A stretch of DNA of 6,394 nucleotides from Frankiales bacterium. GTDB taxonomy: Bacteria; Actinomycetota; Actinomycetes; Mycobacteriales; Jatrophihabitantaceae. The notes under the pieces are model-generated. The model was given only the letters and a program-made list of their open reading frames with translations. It was not told the origin of the DNA and did no database searches. Of the stretch, positions 1 to 6,112 are shown in pieces; the first letter of the stretch is position 1; each line of letters begins with the position of its first letter. A program made the translations under genes and the position numbers. The stretch spans positions 1-6,394 of the forward strand of contig JAOPUY010000152.1 of assembly GCA_025963265.1 (NCBI GenBank), read 5' to 3'.

Positions 1-1469
1 ACCGCCAGCTCGGCGTGCGGCATCGCCCCGCGGGCGCTGGCCCGAGCCCGCGACAGCGGCCCGGCGCCGGGGACGAGCGAGGCCCCGACGACGGCGAGCG
101 CGGTCAGGACGAAGAGCAGCAGAAAGCCGTGGGTGTAGCCGGACTCGAGCGGCAGCCCGTCGCGGTTGAGCTGAGCCGCGACCAGGCTGGACACGACCGC
201 TGAGCCGATCGCGCCGCCGACCGTCCGGATGTTGGCGTTCATGCCGCTGGCCACCCCGGTCTGGTGGGAAGGCACAGCCCCGACCACCAAGGCGGCCATG
301 CCGGCGTAGGCCGCGCCGAACCCGCCGCCGAGGATGGTCAGCGCGAGCACCACCTCCCACAGCTGCGAGTGGGCGAAGGTGAGGATGATGAACGCGCCCG
401 AGGCGGCGAGCAGCGCCACCAGCAGCACCCGCTTGGCGCCGAAGGTCCGGGTGAGCCAGCCGGAGGAGATGCCGAAGATGAAGCCGGTGATGGCTTGCGG
501 CAGCAGCAGGAGTCCGCTTTGAGTGATGCTCACGCCGAAGCCGTAGCCCTGGTCCTTGGCGGTCTGGATGAACTCCGGCGCGAAGGCGAACGCCGCGTAC
601 ATGCCGGCGCCCATCAGCAAGGCCACCGCGTTGGTCGTCCAGATCGTCGGGATGCGCATCATCTTCATGTCGATCAGCGGATGCGAGGAGCGCATCTCGG
701 CCCAGATCCAGCCGATGAAGATCACGATGGCGGCGGCCAGCAGTCCCAGCACGGCCGGGGAGCCCCAGCCCCAGACGGGGGCCTCGCTGACGGCGAGCAA
801 CAGCGTGACCAGCCACCCCGCGAGCAGCAGCGCGCCGGACCAGCTGATCCGACCGGCCGAGCGCGCGCCGGAGTCCGGGATGACGACGATCGCGCCGATC
901 GCGGTCAGCAGCACCATCCCGCCCGGCAGCCAGAACAGCCAATGGAAGTTCAAGGCGGTCAGGATCGGGCCCGAGATAGCGATGCCGACGCCCGAGCCGA
1001 CCGAGGTGAGGGCGGCGATGATCCCGATCGAACCCGGCACCTTGTCCTCGGGAAACTGATCGCGGACGATGCCGAAACTCAGCGGCAGCACGCCGCCGCC
1101 GACGCCCTGGATGACCCGGCCGATGACCATCACGGTGATGTTGGTGGCCAGCGCGGCCAGCATCGAGCCGAAGGCCAACACCAGCAACGTGTAGATGAGC
1201 ACCCGCCGCTTGCCGTACATGTCGCCGACCCGGCCGACGATCGGGGTGAAGACCGAGGCCGACAGCAGGTAACCGGTGAGCACCCAGGTCACGGCGTTCG
1301 GCGTGGTGTGCAGGCTCTCCTGGATCGTGGTCAGCACCGGGATGACCATCGACTGCAACAACGCGAAGGACGCGGCCCCAGCCGCTAGGACCCAGAAGGT
1401 GCGACGATAACGGCGATCGGTGCTGTCCGGGGTCGGCTCGGCGGCGGCCTCAAGCCGATCGGTGGTCAT
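1..1469 (-). CDS. DHA2-family MFS exporter (C-terminus cut by window edge)
   Basis: This is a proton-driven drug or metabolite efflux pump of the inner membrane, of the 14-helix DHA2 (EmrB/QacA-like) type. I translated the reverse strand: 489 codons without a stop run to the left edge, so the C-terminus is missing. Visible features are a charged cytoplasmic N-terminus (about residues 1-23), a first helix from about 25, motif A GRVGDMYGKRR at 79-89, motif B VIGRVIQGVGGG at about 115-126, and alternating hydrophobic segments throughout. The ATG at 1469 is chosen because an actinobacterial-type promoter lies directly before it. There is no Shine-Dalgarno sequence, so a leaderless mRNA is likely. 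It is divergent from the second exporter, and a palindrome over its promoter suggests substrate-induced derepression. The family call is firm; the substrate is unknown. Confidence 0.9.
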   Translation of the reverse strand, partial: MTTDRLEAAAEPTPDSTDRRYRRTFWVLAAGAASFALLQSMVIPVLTTIQESLHTTPNAVTWVLTGYLLSASVFTPIVGRVGDMYGKRRVLIYTLLVLAFGSMLAALATNITVMVIGRVIQGVGGGVLPLSFGIVRDQFPEDKVPGSIGIIAALTSVGSGVGIAISGPILTALNFHWLFWLPGGMVLLTAIGAIVVIPDSGARSAGRISWSGALLLAGWLVTLLLAVSEAPVWGWGSPAVLGLLAAAIVIFIGWIWAEMRSSHPLIDMKMMRIPTIWTTNAVALLMGAGMYAAFAFAPEFIQTAKDQGYGFGVSITQSGLLLLPQAITGFIFGISSGWLTRTFGAKRVLLVALLAASGAFIILTFAHSQLWEVVLALTILGGGFGAAYAGMAALVVGAVPSHQTGVASGMNANIRTVGGAIGSAVVSSLVAAQLNRDGLPLESGYTHGFLLLFVLTALAVVGASLVPGAGPLSRARASARGAMPHAELA

Positions 1470-1504
1470 GGTAGCTACCGTATTTCTTACGGTAGAAACG
1501 TCAA
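1470..1504 (-). promoter_or_regulatory. Promoter of the left exporter, probably leaderless
   Basis: On the minus strand, TTGACG (1504-1499) matches the -35 consensus at five of six positions. After 16 bp comes TACGGT (1482-1477), which fits the actinobacterial -10 pattern TAnnnT. Only 7 nt separate the -10 from the ATG at 1469, so transcription should start at or within a base or two of the start codon. The spacer and -10 lie wholly inside the inverted repeat, so a bound repressor would block RNA polymerase. Confidence 0.65.
1475..1495. promoter_or_regulatory. Operator-like inverted repeat over the left exporter promoter
   Basis: The arms CTACCGTA (1475-1482) and TACGGTAG (1488-1495) are perfect inverted repeats around a 5-nt spacer. 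Next to it, GGTAGCTACC (1470-1479) is a second 10-bp palindrome running up to the start codon. The size and the overlap with the -10 element are typical of a TetR-type repressor site. The repressor gene is not in the window, so the regulator family is inferred. Confidence 0.75.
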
Positions 1505-1616
1505 TAGCGCGCGCCCAATTGCCTCGAAGCTGTGGCCCCGGACCGCGCGCCACGCCCGCCGTCGCCGGTGTGGCCAATCAGATCCGTGACTTACCTCTCA
1601 GACGCGGCCAGTAGTA

Positions 1617-1637
1617 ATACCTTTCTGGCAAAGGTAT
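1617..1637. promoter_or_regulatory. Second operator-like inverted repeat, upstream of the right exporter operon
   Basis: The arms ATACCTTT (1617-1624) and AAAGGTAT (1630-1637) are perfect inverted repeats with a 5-nt spacer. The geometry is the same as in the repeat at 1475-1495, and both have TACC and GGTA placed so that the pair spans 19 bp. It ends 9 nt before the GTG start of the exporter. A possible weak -10 (TAATAC, 1615-1620) overlaps the left arm, with only a poor -35 (TTACCT, 1591-1596). It is probably a repressor site; the promoter assignment is weak. Confidence 0.65.
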
Positions 1638-1639
1638 CA

Positions 1640-1654
1640 ATGCATAGTGGCTAA
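1640..1654 (+). other. Possible 4-codon leader ORF overlapping the exporter start
   Basis: ATG at 1640 reads Met-His-Ser-Gly-stop and overlaps the first codons of the transporter in another frame. The AAGG at 1631-1634 is 5 nt from this ATG but 12 nt from the transporter GTG. Ribosomes could therefore load here and re-initiate at the GTG inside it. This rests on spacing alone and could be chance. Confidence 0.25.
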
Positions 1655-3386
1655 AGACGGTGGCGATCGTTACAAGTGGGTCGCGTTGTCGAACACCACT
1701 CTCGGTGTCTTCATGTCGGCGCTGGACGGTTCGATCGTCATCATCTCGCTGCCGGCCATTTTTCGGGGCATTCACCTCGACCCGCTCGCCCCCGGCAACA
1801 TCAGCTACCTGCTGTGGATGATCATGGGCTACCAGTTGGTCCAGGCCGTTTTCGTGGTCACGCTGGGTCGCCTGGGCGACATGTACGGGCGGGTGAAAAT
1901 ATATAACAGCGGTTTCGTGGTGTTTAGCCTGTCCTCGATCGCGTTGTCCTTCGATCCGTGGCATGGCGGTAAGGGGGCCCTCTGGCTGATCGGGTGGCGG
2001 GTCGTCCAGGCCTTGGGCGGCTCGATGCTCTCGGCCAACTCGGCGGCCATCATCACCGACGCCTTCCCGGCCGACCAGCGCGGCTTCGCCCTCGGGATCA
2101 ACCAGATGGCCGCCCTCGGCGGCCAGTTCATCGGCCTGGTGGCCGGTGGCGTCTTGGCCGCGATCGACTGGCGCGCGGTGTTCTGGGTGAATGTCCCGGT
2201 CGGCATCGTGGGCACGATCTGGGCCTATCACAGCCTGCGCGACAACGGTCAGCGACATCCGTCCAAGATCGACTGGTTCGGCAACATCACCTTCGCCGGC
2301 GGGGCGGGCCTGATCCTCTACTCCATCACCACCGGCATCCAGCCCTATGGCGATCACGTCATGGGCTGGCTCAGCCCCAAGGTGATGGGCGGCCTGCTGA
2401 TCGGCGTGCTGCTGCTCGTGGCGTTCGGGATCGGGGAGGGCCGGGTCAAGTCGCCGATGTTCCATCTCGCCCTGTTCAAGATCAAAGCGTTCGCCGCCGG
2501 AAACGTGGCTGGGCTGTTCGCCGCAGTTGCGCGCGGCGGCCTGCAATTCATGCTGATCATCTGGCTTCAAGGCATCTGGCTGCCGCTGCACGGCTACAAA
2601 TACGAGGACACCCCGCTGTGGGCCGGCATCTTCCTGTTGCCGATGACCGCCGGCTTCCTGATCGCCGGCCCGGCCTCGGGCTACCTCTCCGATCGTTTCG
2701 GCGCGCGGGCCTTCGCCAGCGCCGGGATGCTGATCTTCGGGGCCAGCTTCATCGGGCTGCTGCTCATCCCGGTCGACTTCAACTACGTGATCTTCGCGTT
2801 GCTCATCGCGGCCAATGGCGTCGGCGGCGGCATGTTCTCCGCGCCCAACACAGCGGCCATCATGAGCAGCGTGCCGGAGGACCAACGGGGGGCCGCCTCC
2901 GGCATGCGGGCGACCTTCCAGAACTCGGGAACCTCGCTGTCCATCGGCATCTTCTTCTCGCTGATGATCCTGGGGCTCTCACATTCCCTGCCGCACACCT
3001 TGACCACCGGCTTGCAGGCGCAGGGGGTGCCGGCCGCGACCGCGACCCAGATCGGCCAGCTGCCGCCGGTCGCCTCGATCTTCGCCGCGTTCCTGGGCGT
3101 CAACCCGATCGAGAACCTGCTCGGCCCGAGCGGCCTGCTGCACACCTTGCCGGCGGTCAACGTGCACGTGCTGACCGGTCAAGAGTTCTTCCCGACCCTC
3201 ATCTCAAAGCCGTTCCACAGCGGGCTGGTCATCGTCTTCAGCGCGGCCGCGATCTTGGCCGTGCTCGGCGCCATCGCCTCGCTGATGCGGGGCAAGATGC
3301 CGACGGTGGAGACGGGTCCGGAGCACGACGAGGTCTCCCAGCTGGTCTCGAGCTCGTTGGTGCTCGACGCCGACGAGCTGATCTGA
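1647..3386 (+). CDS. DHA2-family MFS transporter, first gene of the operon
   Basis: A 579-residue inner-membrane transporter with the length and topology of 14-helix DHA2 exporters. Motif D1 LDGSIVIISLP lies at 26-36 with Asp27 in helix 1. Motif A GRLGDMYGR lies at 74-82 and motif B IGWRVVQALGGSML follows. A further helix-rich block carries GGQFIGLVAGGVLAAIDW. Near the C-terminus a long loop, roughly residues 450-520, precedes the last helix, then a hydrophilic acidic tail from about 550. GTG at 1647 is the only start codon between the upstream in-frame stop (1587) and a TTG inside helix 1. The AAAGG at 1630-1634 is rather far from it (12 nt). The following enzyme genes are tightly spaced, so it probably moves their substrate or product. 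Import cannot be excluded by sequence, but the family mostly exports. Confidence 0.92.
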   Translation: MAKDGGDRYKWVALSNTTLGVFMSALDGSIVIISLPAIFRGIHLDPLAPGNISYLLWMIMGYQLVQAVFVVTLGRLGDMYGRVKIYNSGFVVFSLSSIALSFDPWHGGKGALWLIGWRVVQALGGSMLSANSAAIITDAFPADQRGFALGINQMAALGGQFIGLVAGGVLAAIDWRAVFWVNVPVGIVGTIWAYHSLRDNGQRHPSKIDWFGNITFAGGAGLILYSITTGIQPYGDHVMGWLSPKVMGGLLIGVLLLVAFGIGEGRVKSPMFHLALFKIKAFAAGNVAGLFAAVARGGLQFMLIIWLQGIWLPLHGYKYEDTPLWAGIFLLPMTAGFLIAGPASGYLSDRFGARAFASAGMLIFGASFIGLLLIPVDFNYVIFALLIAANGVGGGMFSAPNTAAIMSSVPEDQRGAASGMRATFQNSGTSLSIGIFFSLMILGLSHSLPHTLTTGLQAQGVPAATATQIGQLPPVASIFAAFLGVNPIENLLGPSGLLHTLPAVNVHVLTGQEFFPTLISKPFHSGLVIVFSAAAILAVLGAIASLMRGKMPTVETGPEHDEVSQLVSSSLVLDADELI

Positions 3387-3403
3387 GCGTCACGATCCCG
3401 ACC

Positions 3404-3814
3404 ATGATCGAGTACCCGCTGACGCTGAGCCACCGACCCTCGCGCGAGGGCGTGGTCAGCGAGAGCGCGCACATGCCGTTCTTCGAGGTGCTCGAGTTGA
3501 TGTACGAGGCCTGGCGGCTGGCGCTCTGGTCGGCCTGCGAGGACACGCTGCTGCCCGCGCACCTCGGCGTCGTGCACGTCACCAGCGACTTCGCCCACGA
3601 GATCTTCCTCGGCGAGTCCTTGATGCGGGTGCGCTTGGTCGACGTCGGGACGAGCTCGCTGCGCTTCCACGTGGAGCTACGCCAGAACGGCCGGCTCGCG
3701 GCCAGCGTGACGACCGTGCTGGCCCGGGTGAACGAGACTCGGGAGCACTCGGTGCCGCTGAGCCTCGTGCAGCGCGCGGGCCTTGACACGATCCTCGAGC
3801 AGCGGGCGTCCTGA
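3404..3814 (+). CDS. Hot-dog-fold (4HBT-like) acyl-CoA thioesterase family protein
   Basis: A 136-residue cytoplasmic protein, the usual length for a single hot-dog domain. Such proteins typically hydrolyse acyl-CoA or acyl-carrier-protein thioesters. A central helix (about 25-45, PFFEVLELMYEAWRLALW) is followed by the beta-rich second half: VVHVTSDFAHEIFLGESLMRV (about 56-76), then VDVGTSSLRFHVELRQNGRLAASVTTVLARV. This matches the common pattern in which a strand ends in a proline- or glycine-bounded turn before a GxSS strand. Start: ATG 3404, 17 nt after the exporter stop, with no clear ribosome site, so translational coupling is plausible. The stop overlaps the next ATG by one base. Catalytic residues vary in this superfamily and cannot be assigned with certainty. 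A non-catalytic or dehydratase-like role remains possible. Confidence 0.75.
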   Translation: MIEYPLTLSHRPSREGVVSESAHMPFFEVLELMYEAWRLALWSACEDTLLPAHLGVVHVTSDFAHEIFLGESLMRVRLVDVGTSSLRFHVELRQNGRLAASVTTVLARVNETREHSVPLSLVQRAGLDTILEQRAS

Positions 3815-4224
3815 TGGCCAAACCAGTGCCGGTTCCGACGCCGGAGACGCAGTTCTACTGGGACCGGGCCAAGGAGCGCGAGCTCTGGCTGCCCAAGTGC
3901 GGCAACTGCGGGCGGCTGCACTTCTCACCGCGGGCCTTCTGCCCCTTCTGCAGTTCGGTCGACATCGGCTGGATTCGATCGAGTGGTCGCGGGACGGTCG
4001 AAAGCTTCATCATCAACCACACGCCGGGACCGGGCTACGCCGAGCAGGGGCCGTACGCGATCGCGTTTGTGCTGTTGGACGAGGGGATTCGGCTCGCCTC
4101 GAATCTGCTCGAGGTCGAGCAGACACCGACGGCGATCACGATCGGGATGCCCGTCGAGGTCACCTTCGAGGAGCGGGGCGAGTGGACGATTCCCCAGTTC
4201 CGGCCAGCGGGAGCAGCGGCGTGA
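3814..4224 (+). CDS. DUF35 zinc-ribbon/OB-fold protein, partner of the thiolase-like enzyme
   Basis: A 136-residue protein with the standard DUF35 plan. An N-terminal helix (about 10-24, ETQFYWDRAKERELW) is followed by a rubredoxin-like zinc ribbon with Cys29, Cys32, Cys43 and Cys46 (two CxxC pairs). The rest is an OB-fold, about 55-130, including SGRGTVESFIINHTPGPGYAEQGPYAIAFVLLDEG. In known systems such as ChsH2-Ltp2 (steroid side-chain cleavage) and PhlB-PhlC, DUF35 proteins bind a thiolase-fold enzyme and are needed for its activity. The next gene is exactly such an enzyme and overlaps by 4 nt, so a stoichiometric complex is expected. ATG 3814 shares its A with the preceding stop. The family assignment is strong; the partnership is inferred from context. 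Confidence 0.88.
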   Translation: MAKPVPVPTPETQFYWDRAKERELWLPKCGNCGRLHFSPRAFCPFCSSVDIGWIRSSGRGTVESFIINHTPGPGYAEQGPYAIAFVLLDEGIRLASNLLEVEQTPTAITIGMPVEVTFEERGEWTIPQFRPAGAAA

Positions 4225-5354
4225 GCACTGAAATCGTGATCGCGGGCGCGGCCGAGTCCGAGCGGCTCGGAGTCATTCCCGACGAGTCGATCTGGCAGCT
4301 GGCGGCCGGACCAACCTTGGCCGCGCTCGCGCAGTGCGGGCTGACGGTGGCCGACGTCGACGGGATCGCCAGCACGCTGCCGGTCGTCGAGTTGGCCTAC
4401 TACCTGGGGATGCGACCGAGCTGGCTGGATGGAACCGTGGTCGGCGGCTGCTCCTACATGCTGCATGTTCGGCATGCGGCGGCGGCGATCCGCAGCGGGG
4501 CCGCCTCGGTGGTGGTCGTCGCGCACGGCGAGTCCGGCCGCTCTCGGGTCGGCTCACCGCCCATGGTTCCCAATCCATCCAGCGCCGGCGGGCAGTTCGA
4601 GCAGATCTACGGGATGGCGGGGGCGTTCTCCTCCTTCACCATTCCGACCATGGCGTACCTGCACCGCTACGGTCTGGACGAGACGGCGCTGGCTGAAGTG
4701 CCAGTCGCGCAGTCGGCCTGGGCGTCACAAAACCCGCGCGCCACAAGGGGAAAGCTGCTCACAACGGACGACGTCCTCAACTCGCGGATGATCGCCTGGC
4801 CGTTCCGGGTGCTGGAGTGCTGCCCGCGCAGTGACGGCGGCGGCGCGCTGGTGCTGATGTCGGCGGAGCGGGCGGCCGATCTGGACCTGGCGCACCCGGC
4901 AGTCACTGTGCTGGGCAGCGGCGAGGCCAGCGAGGCGCCGGGTAGCTCGTTCATGCAGGACCTGACCAGTTTCCGCGGCTTCCGCGACTCCTCCGCCGCC
5001 GCCCTGCGAGAGGCCGAGCTGTCCACCGAGGACATCGACCACCTGATGGTCTATGACGCCTACGCCCACCTGCCGTTCTACGGCCTGGAGGACATCGGCT
5101 TCGTCGGCCGCGGCGAGGCTTATGAGTTCATCCGCAGCGGCGCGACCCGGCCCGGCGGCACGCTTCCGATGAACACCAATGGCGGCGGCCTGCTGTACGC
5201 GCACACCGGCATGTACGGCATGTTCGCCATCCAGGAGGCGGTCCGGCAACTGCGGGGCGACGCCGCGGTCCCCGTCCCTGATGTGCACACGAGCCTGGTG
5301 CAGGGGGTCGGCGGCATGTTTGCCGCCGCCGGCGCATTGGTGCTCGCCAACTGA
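4221..5354 (+). CDS. Thiolase-like (SCP-x/Ltp-type) acyl-CoA C-C lyase or acyltransferase
   Basis: A 377-residue thiolase-fold protein of the lipid-transfer (non-classical) type, expected to make or break a C-C bond on a CoA-bound substrate in the cytoplasm. Seen: an N-terminal strand TEIVIAGAAES; GGCSYMLHVRHAAAAI with Cys77 where the nucleophile loop is expected; ECCPRSDGGGALVL (199-212), matching the conserved CxxxDGA region; VYDAYAHLPFYGLEDIGF (277-294), in place of NEAF; and NTNGGGLLYAHTGMYG (318-333) followed by EAVRQLRGD. His328 is a candidate base. The C-terminus has VQGVGGMFAAAGALVL with no Cys, unlike true thiolases. This suits Ltp2-like retro-aldolases or PhlC-like acyltransferases. 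The GTG start at 4221 overlaps the DUF35 stop and has GGGAG (4209-4213) 7 nt upstream. The longer open frame reaching back to 3783 is a shadow of the neighbouring genes. Confidence 0.85.
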   Translation: MSTEIVIAGAAESERLGVIPDESIWQLAAGPTLAALAQCGLTVADVDGIASTLPVVELAYYLGMRPSWLDGTVVGGCSYMLHVRHAAAAIRSGAASVVVVAHGESGRSRVGSPPMVPNPSSAGGQFEQIYGMAGAFSSFTIPTMAYLHRYGLDETALAEVPVAQSAWASQNPRATRGKLLTTDDVLNSRMIAWPFRVLECCPRSDGGGALVLMSAERAADLDLAHPAVTVLGSGEASEAPGSSFMQDLTSFRGFRDSSAAALREAELSTEDIDHLMVYDAYAHLPFYGLEDIGFVGRGEAYEFIRSGATRPGGTLPMNTNGGGLLYAHTGMYGMFAIQEAVRQLRGDAAVPVPDVHTSLVQGVGGMFAAAGALVLAN

Positions 5355-5401
5355 TTCGAGGCATAGATGGTTGAGGCAAACATGTTCGAGGCAAACAGAT
5401 G
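5355..5401 (+). repeat. Three imperfect tandem copies of a ribosome-site-plus-ATG unit
   Basis: The units are TTCGAGGCATAGATGG (5355-5370), TTGAGGCAAACATG (5371-5384) and TTCGAGGCAAACAGATG (5385-5401). Each holds GAGG, a purine-rich ribosome-binding core, followed 5-7 nt later by ATG (5367, 5382, 5399). The third ATG starts the hydrolase. The repeat fills nearly all of the gap between the thiolase-like gene and the hydrolase. Confidence 0.7.
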
Positions 5402-5402
5402 A
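5367..5402 (+). CDS. Possible 11-residue leader peptide coupled to the hydrolase
   Basis: ATG at 5367 has CGAGG 5 nt upstream and encodes MVEANMFEANR, itself two copies of a five-residue motif (M-V/F-E-A-N). Its TGA (5400-5402) overlaps the hydrolase ATG (5399-5401) as ATGA, the classic arrangement for translational coupling. ATG 5382 lies in the same frame with its own GAGG. The peptide sequence may be only a by-product of duplicated initiation sites. Its likely role, if translated, is to deliver ribosomes to the hydrolase start or tune its level. Confidence 0.4.
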   Translation: MVEANMFEANR

Positions 5403-6082
5403 AAGCCGATGCGCTGCCGCCAGTGTTGCTGATTCACGGCATGGGTTCCTCCTTTGAGCACAATTGGAAACGCTCAGGCTGGGTCGACCGGCTCGGCGAG
5501 CGAAACCGCGAGGTCCTGGCTGCGCACTTGCCGGGTCATGGACCTGAGGCCTCGCTCGAGACGGCGGGGGGCCTGCTGTCCGACGCCGTCCTCGCCGCGA
5601 TCGGCGATCACCCGGTGGTCGACGCGGTCGGATTCTCGGCTGGCGGCTTCAGCCTGGTTTCGGCCGCCGTGCGGGCGCCCGAGCGCTTTCGCCGACTGGC
5701 CATTCTCGGTGTCGGCGACGGGATGCTCAACGATCACTCGGCCGGCCGGATGGAACTGGCGCGCGAGGTCGGCGCTCCCGGCGAGACTGACCACAAGGGC
5801 GCGCGGGTGATGCGGACGATCATCCGCAGCGCCGGCAACGACCAGGCTCTAGTGGCGATCCAGATGGGCGCCCAGCGTTCGGCCGTCACTGACGAGCAGC
5901 TGGCCCGCGTGACGTGTCCGGCGTTGATCGTGCTTGGCGATAAGGACTTTGCCGGCCCGGCTGACCGGCTGTTGAACGGATTCGCCGACGCGCGGCTGCT
6001 GACGTTGCCCGGGGTCAACCACAATCAGACGACCTCAGACCCGCACTGCATCCAGAGCGTCCTGGACTTCCTGGACGCCTGA
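5399..6082 (+). CDS. Alpha/beta-fold hydrolase
   Basis: A 227-residue cytoplasmic serine hydrolase, slightly shorter than the roughly 250-290 usual in the family. The order is canonical: oxyanion loop LLIHGMGSS (10-18), LPGHG (44-48), nucleophile elbow GFSAGG with Ser80, a short cap of about 105-165, then GDKD with Asp183 and GVNHN with His208. The complete catalytic triad suggests it is active. Substrates could be esters, lactones or C-C bonds (meta-cleavage type); the sequence does not decide. ATG 5399 is the only start after the in-frame stop at 5372 and has CGAGG (5387-5391) 7 nt upstream. It is the last gene of the operon, and the next gene converges 22 bp beyond it. Confidence 0.88.
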   Translation: MKADALPPVLLIHGMGSSFEHNWKRSGWVDRLGERNREVLAAHLPGHGPEASLETAGGLLSDAVLAAIGDHPVVDAVGFSAGGFSLVSAAVRAPERFRRLAILGVGDGMLNDHSAGRMELAREVGAPGETDHKGARVMRTIIRSAGNDQALVAIQMGAQRSAVTDEQLARVTCPALIVLGDKDFAGPADRLLNGFADARLLTLPGVNHNQTTSDPHCIQSVLDFLDA

Positions 6083-6099
6083 CCTAGCTGTACCGGCAT

Positions 6100-6112
6100 C
6101 CGCCTTAGGCGG
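6100..6112. terminator. Short GC hairpin between converging genes
   Basis: CCGCC (6100-6104) and GGCGG (6108-6112) pair around the loop TTA, which is the reversed TAA stop of the HNH gene. There is no T-run on either side, and five pairs is a short stem, so this is at best a weak two-way terminator. Confidence 0.3.

Noticed and set aside
264..1388. Plus-strand open frame of 374 codons
   Set aside because: Its product is a low-complexity string rich in Arg, Gly, Asp, Gln and His without any domain, and it lies opposite a clear MFS transporter on the minus strand. It is a third-position GC artefact.
1578..2885. Minus-strand open frame of 435 codons
   Set aside because: It has the same low-complexity composition (RDRG, DEQQ, HPEH) and is antisense to the second exporter, whose motifs are unmistakable.
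1994..3814. 606-codon plus-strand frame, as if one large protein
   Set aside because: Only the final 136 codons (from ATG 3404) make a real protein, the hot-dog domain. The earlier part is an Arg/Pro-rich shadow of the exporter in another frame, not a fusion.
3783..4220. N-terminal extension of the thiolase-like protein
   Set aside because: The residues before GTG 4221 are out-of-frame reading of the DUF35 gene. The thiolase-type N-terminal strand begins immediately after the GTG, which has a good ribosome site.
3404..5354. Complete 2,4-diacetylphloroglucinol-type (phl) cluster
   Set aside because: The DUF35 plus thiolase-like pair resembles PhlB and PhlC, but no KAS III-like PhlA or type III polyketide synthase PhlD is present, so the specific assignment is not supported.
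5355..5401. Possible CRISPR or recombination repeat
   Set aside because: There are only three degenerate 14-17 bp units with no spacers, and each contains a ribosome site and ATG, so an initiation function fits better.
5120..5461. Minus-strand ORF with a repeated FASN/FAST/YAST motif
   Set aside because: The repetition is just the antisense reading of the three tandem start-site units at 5355-5401. The rest is antisense to the thiolase-like and hydrolase genes.
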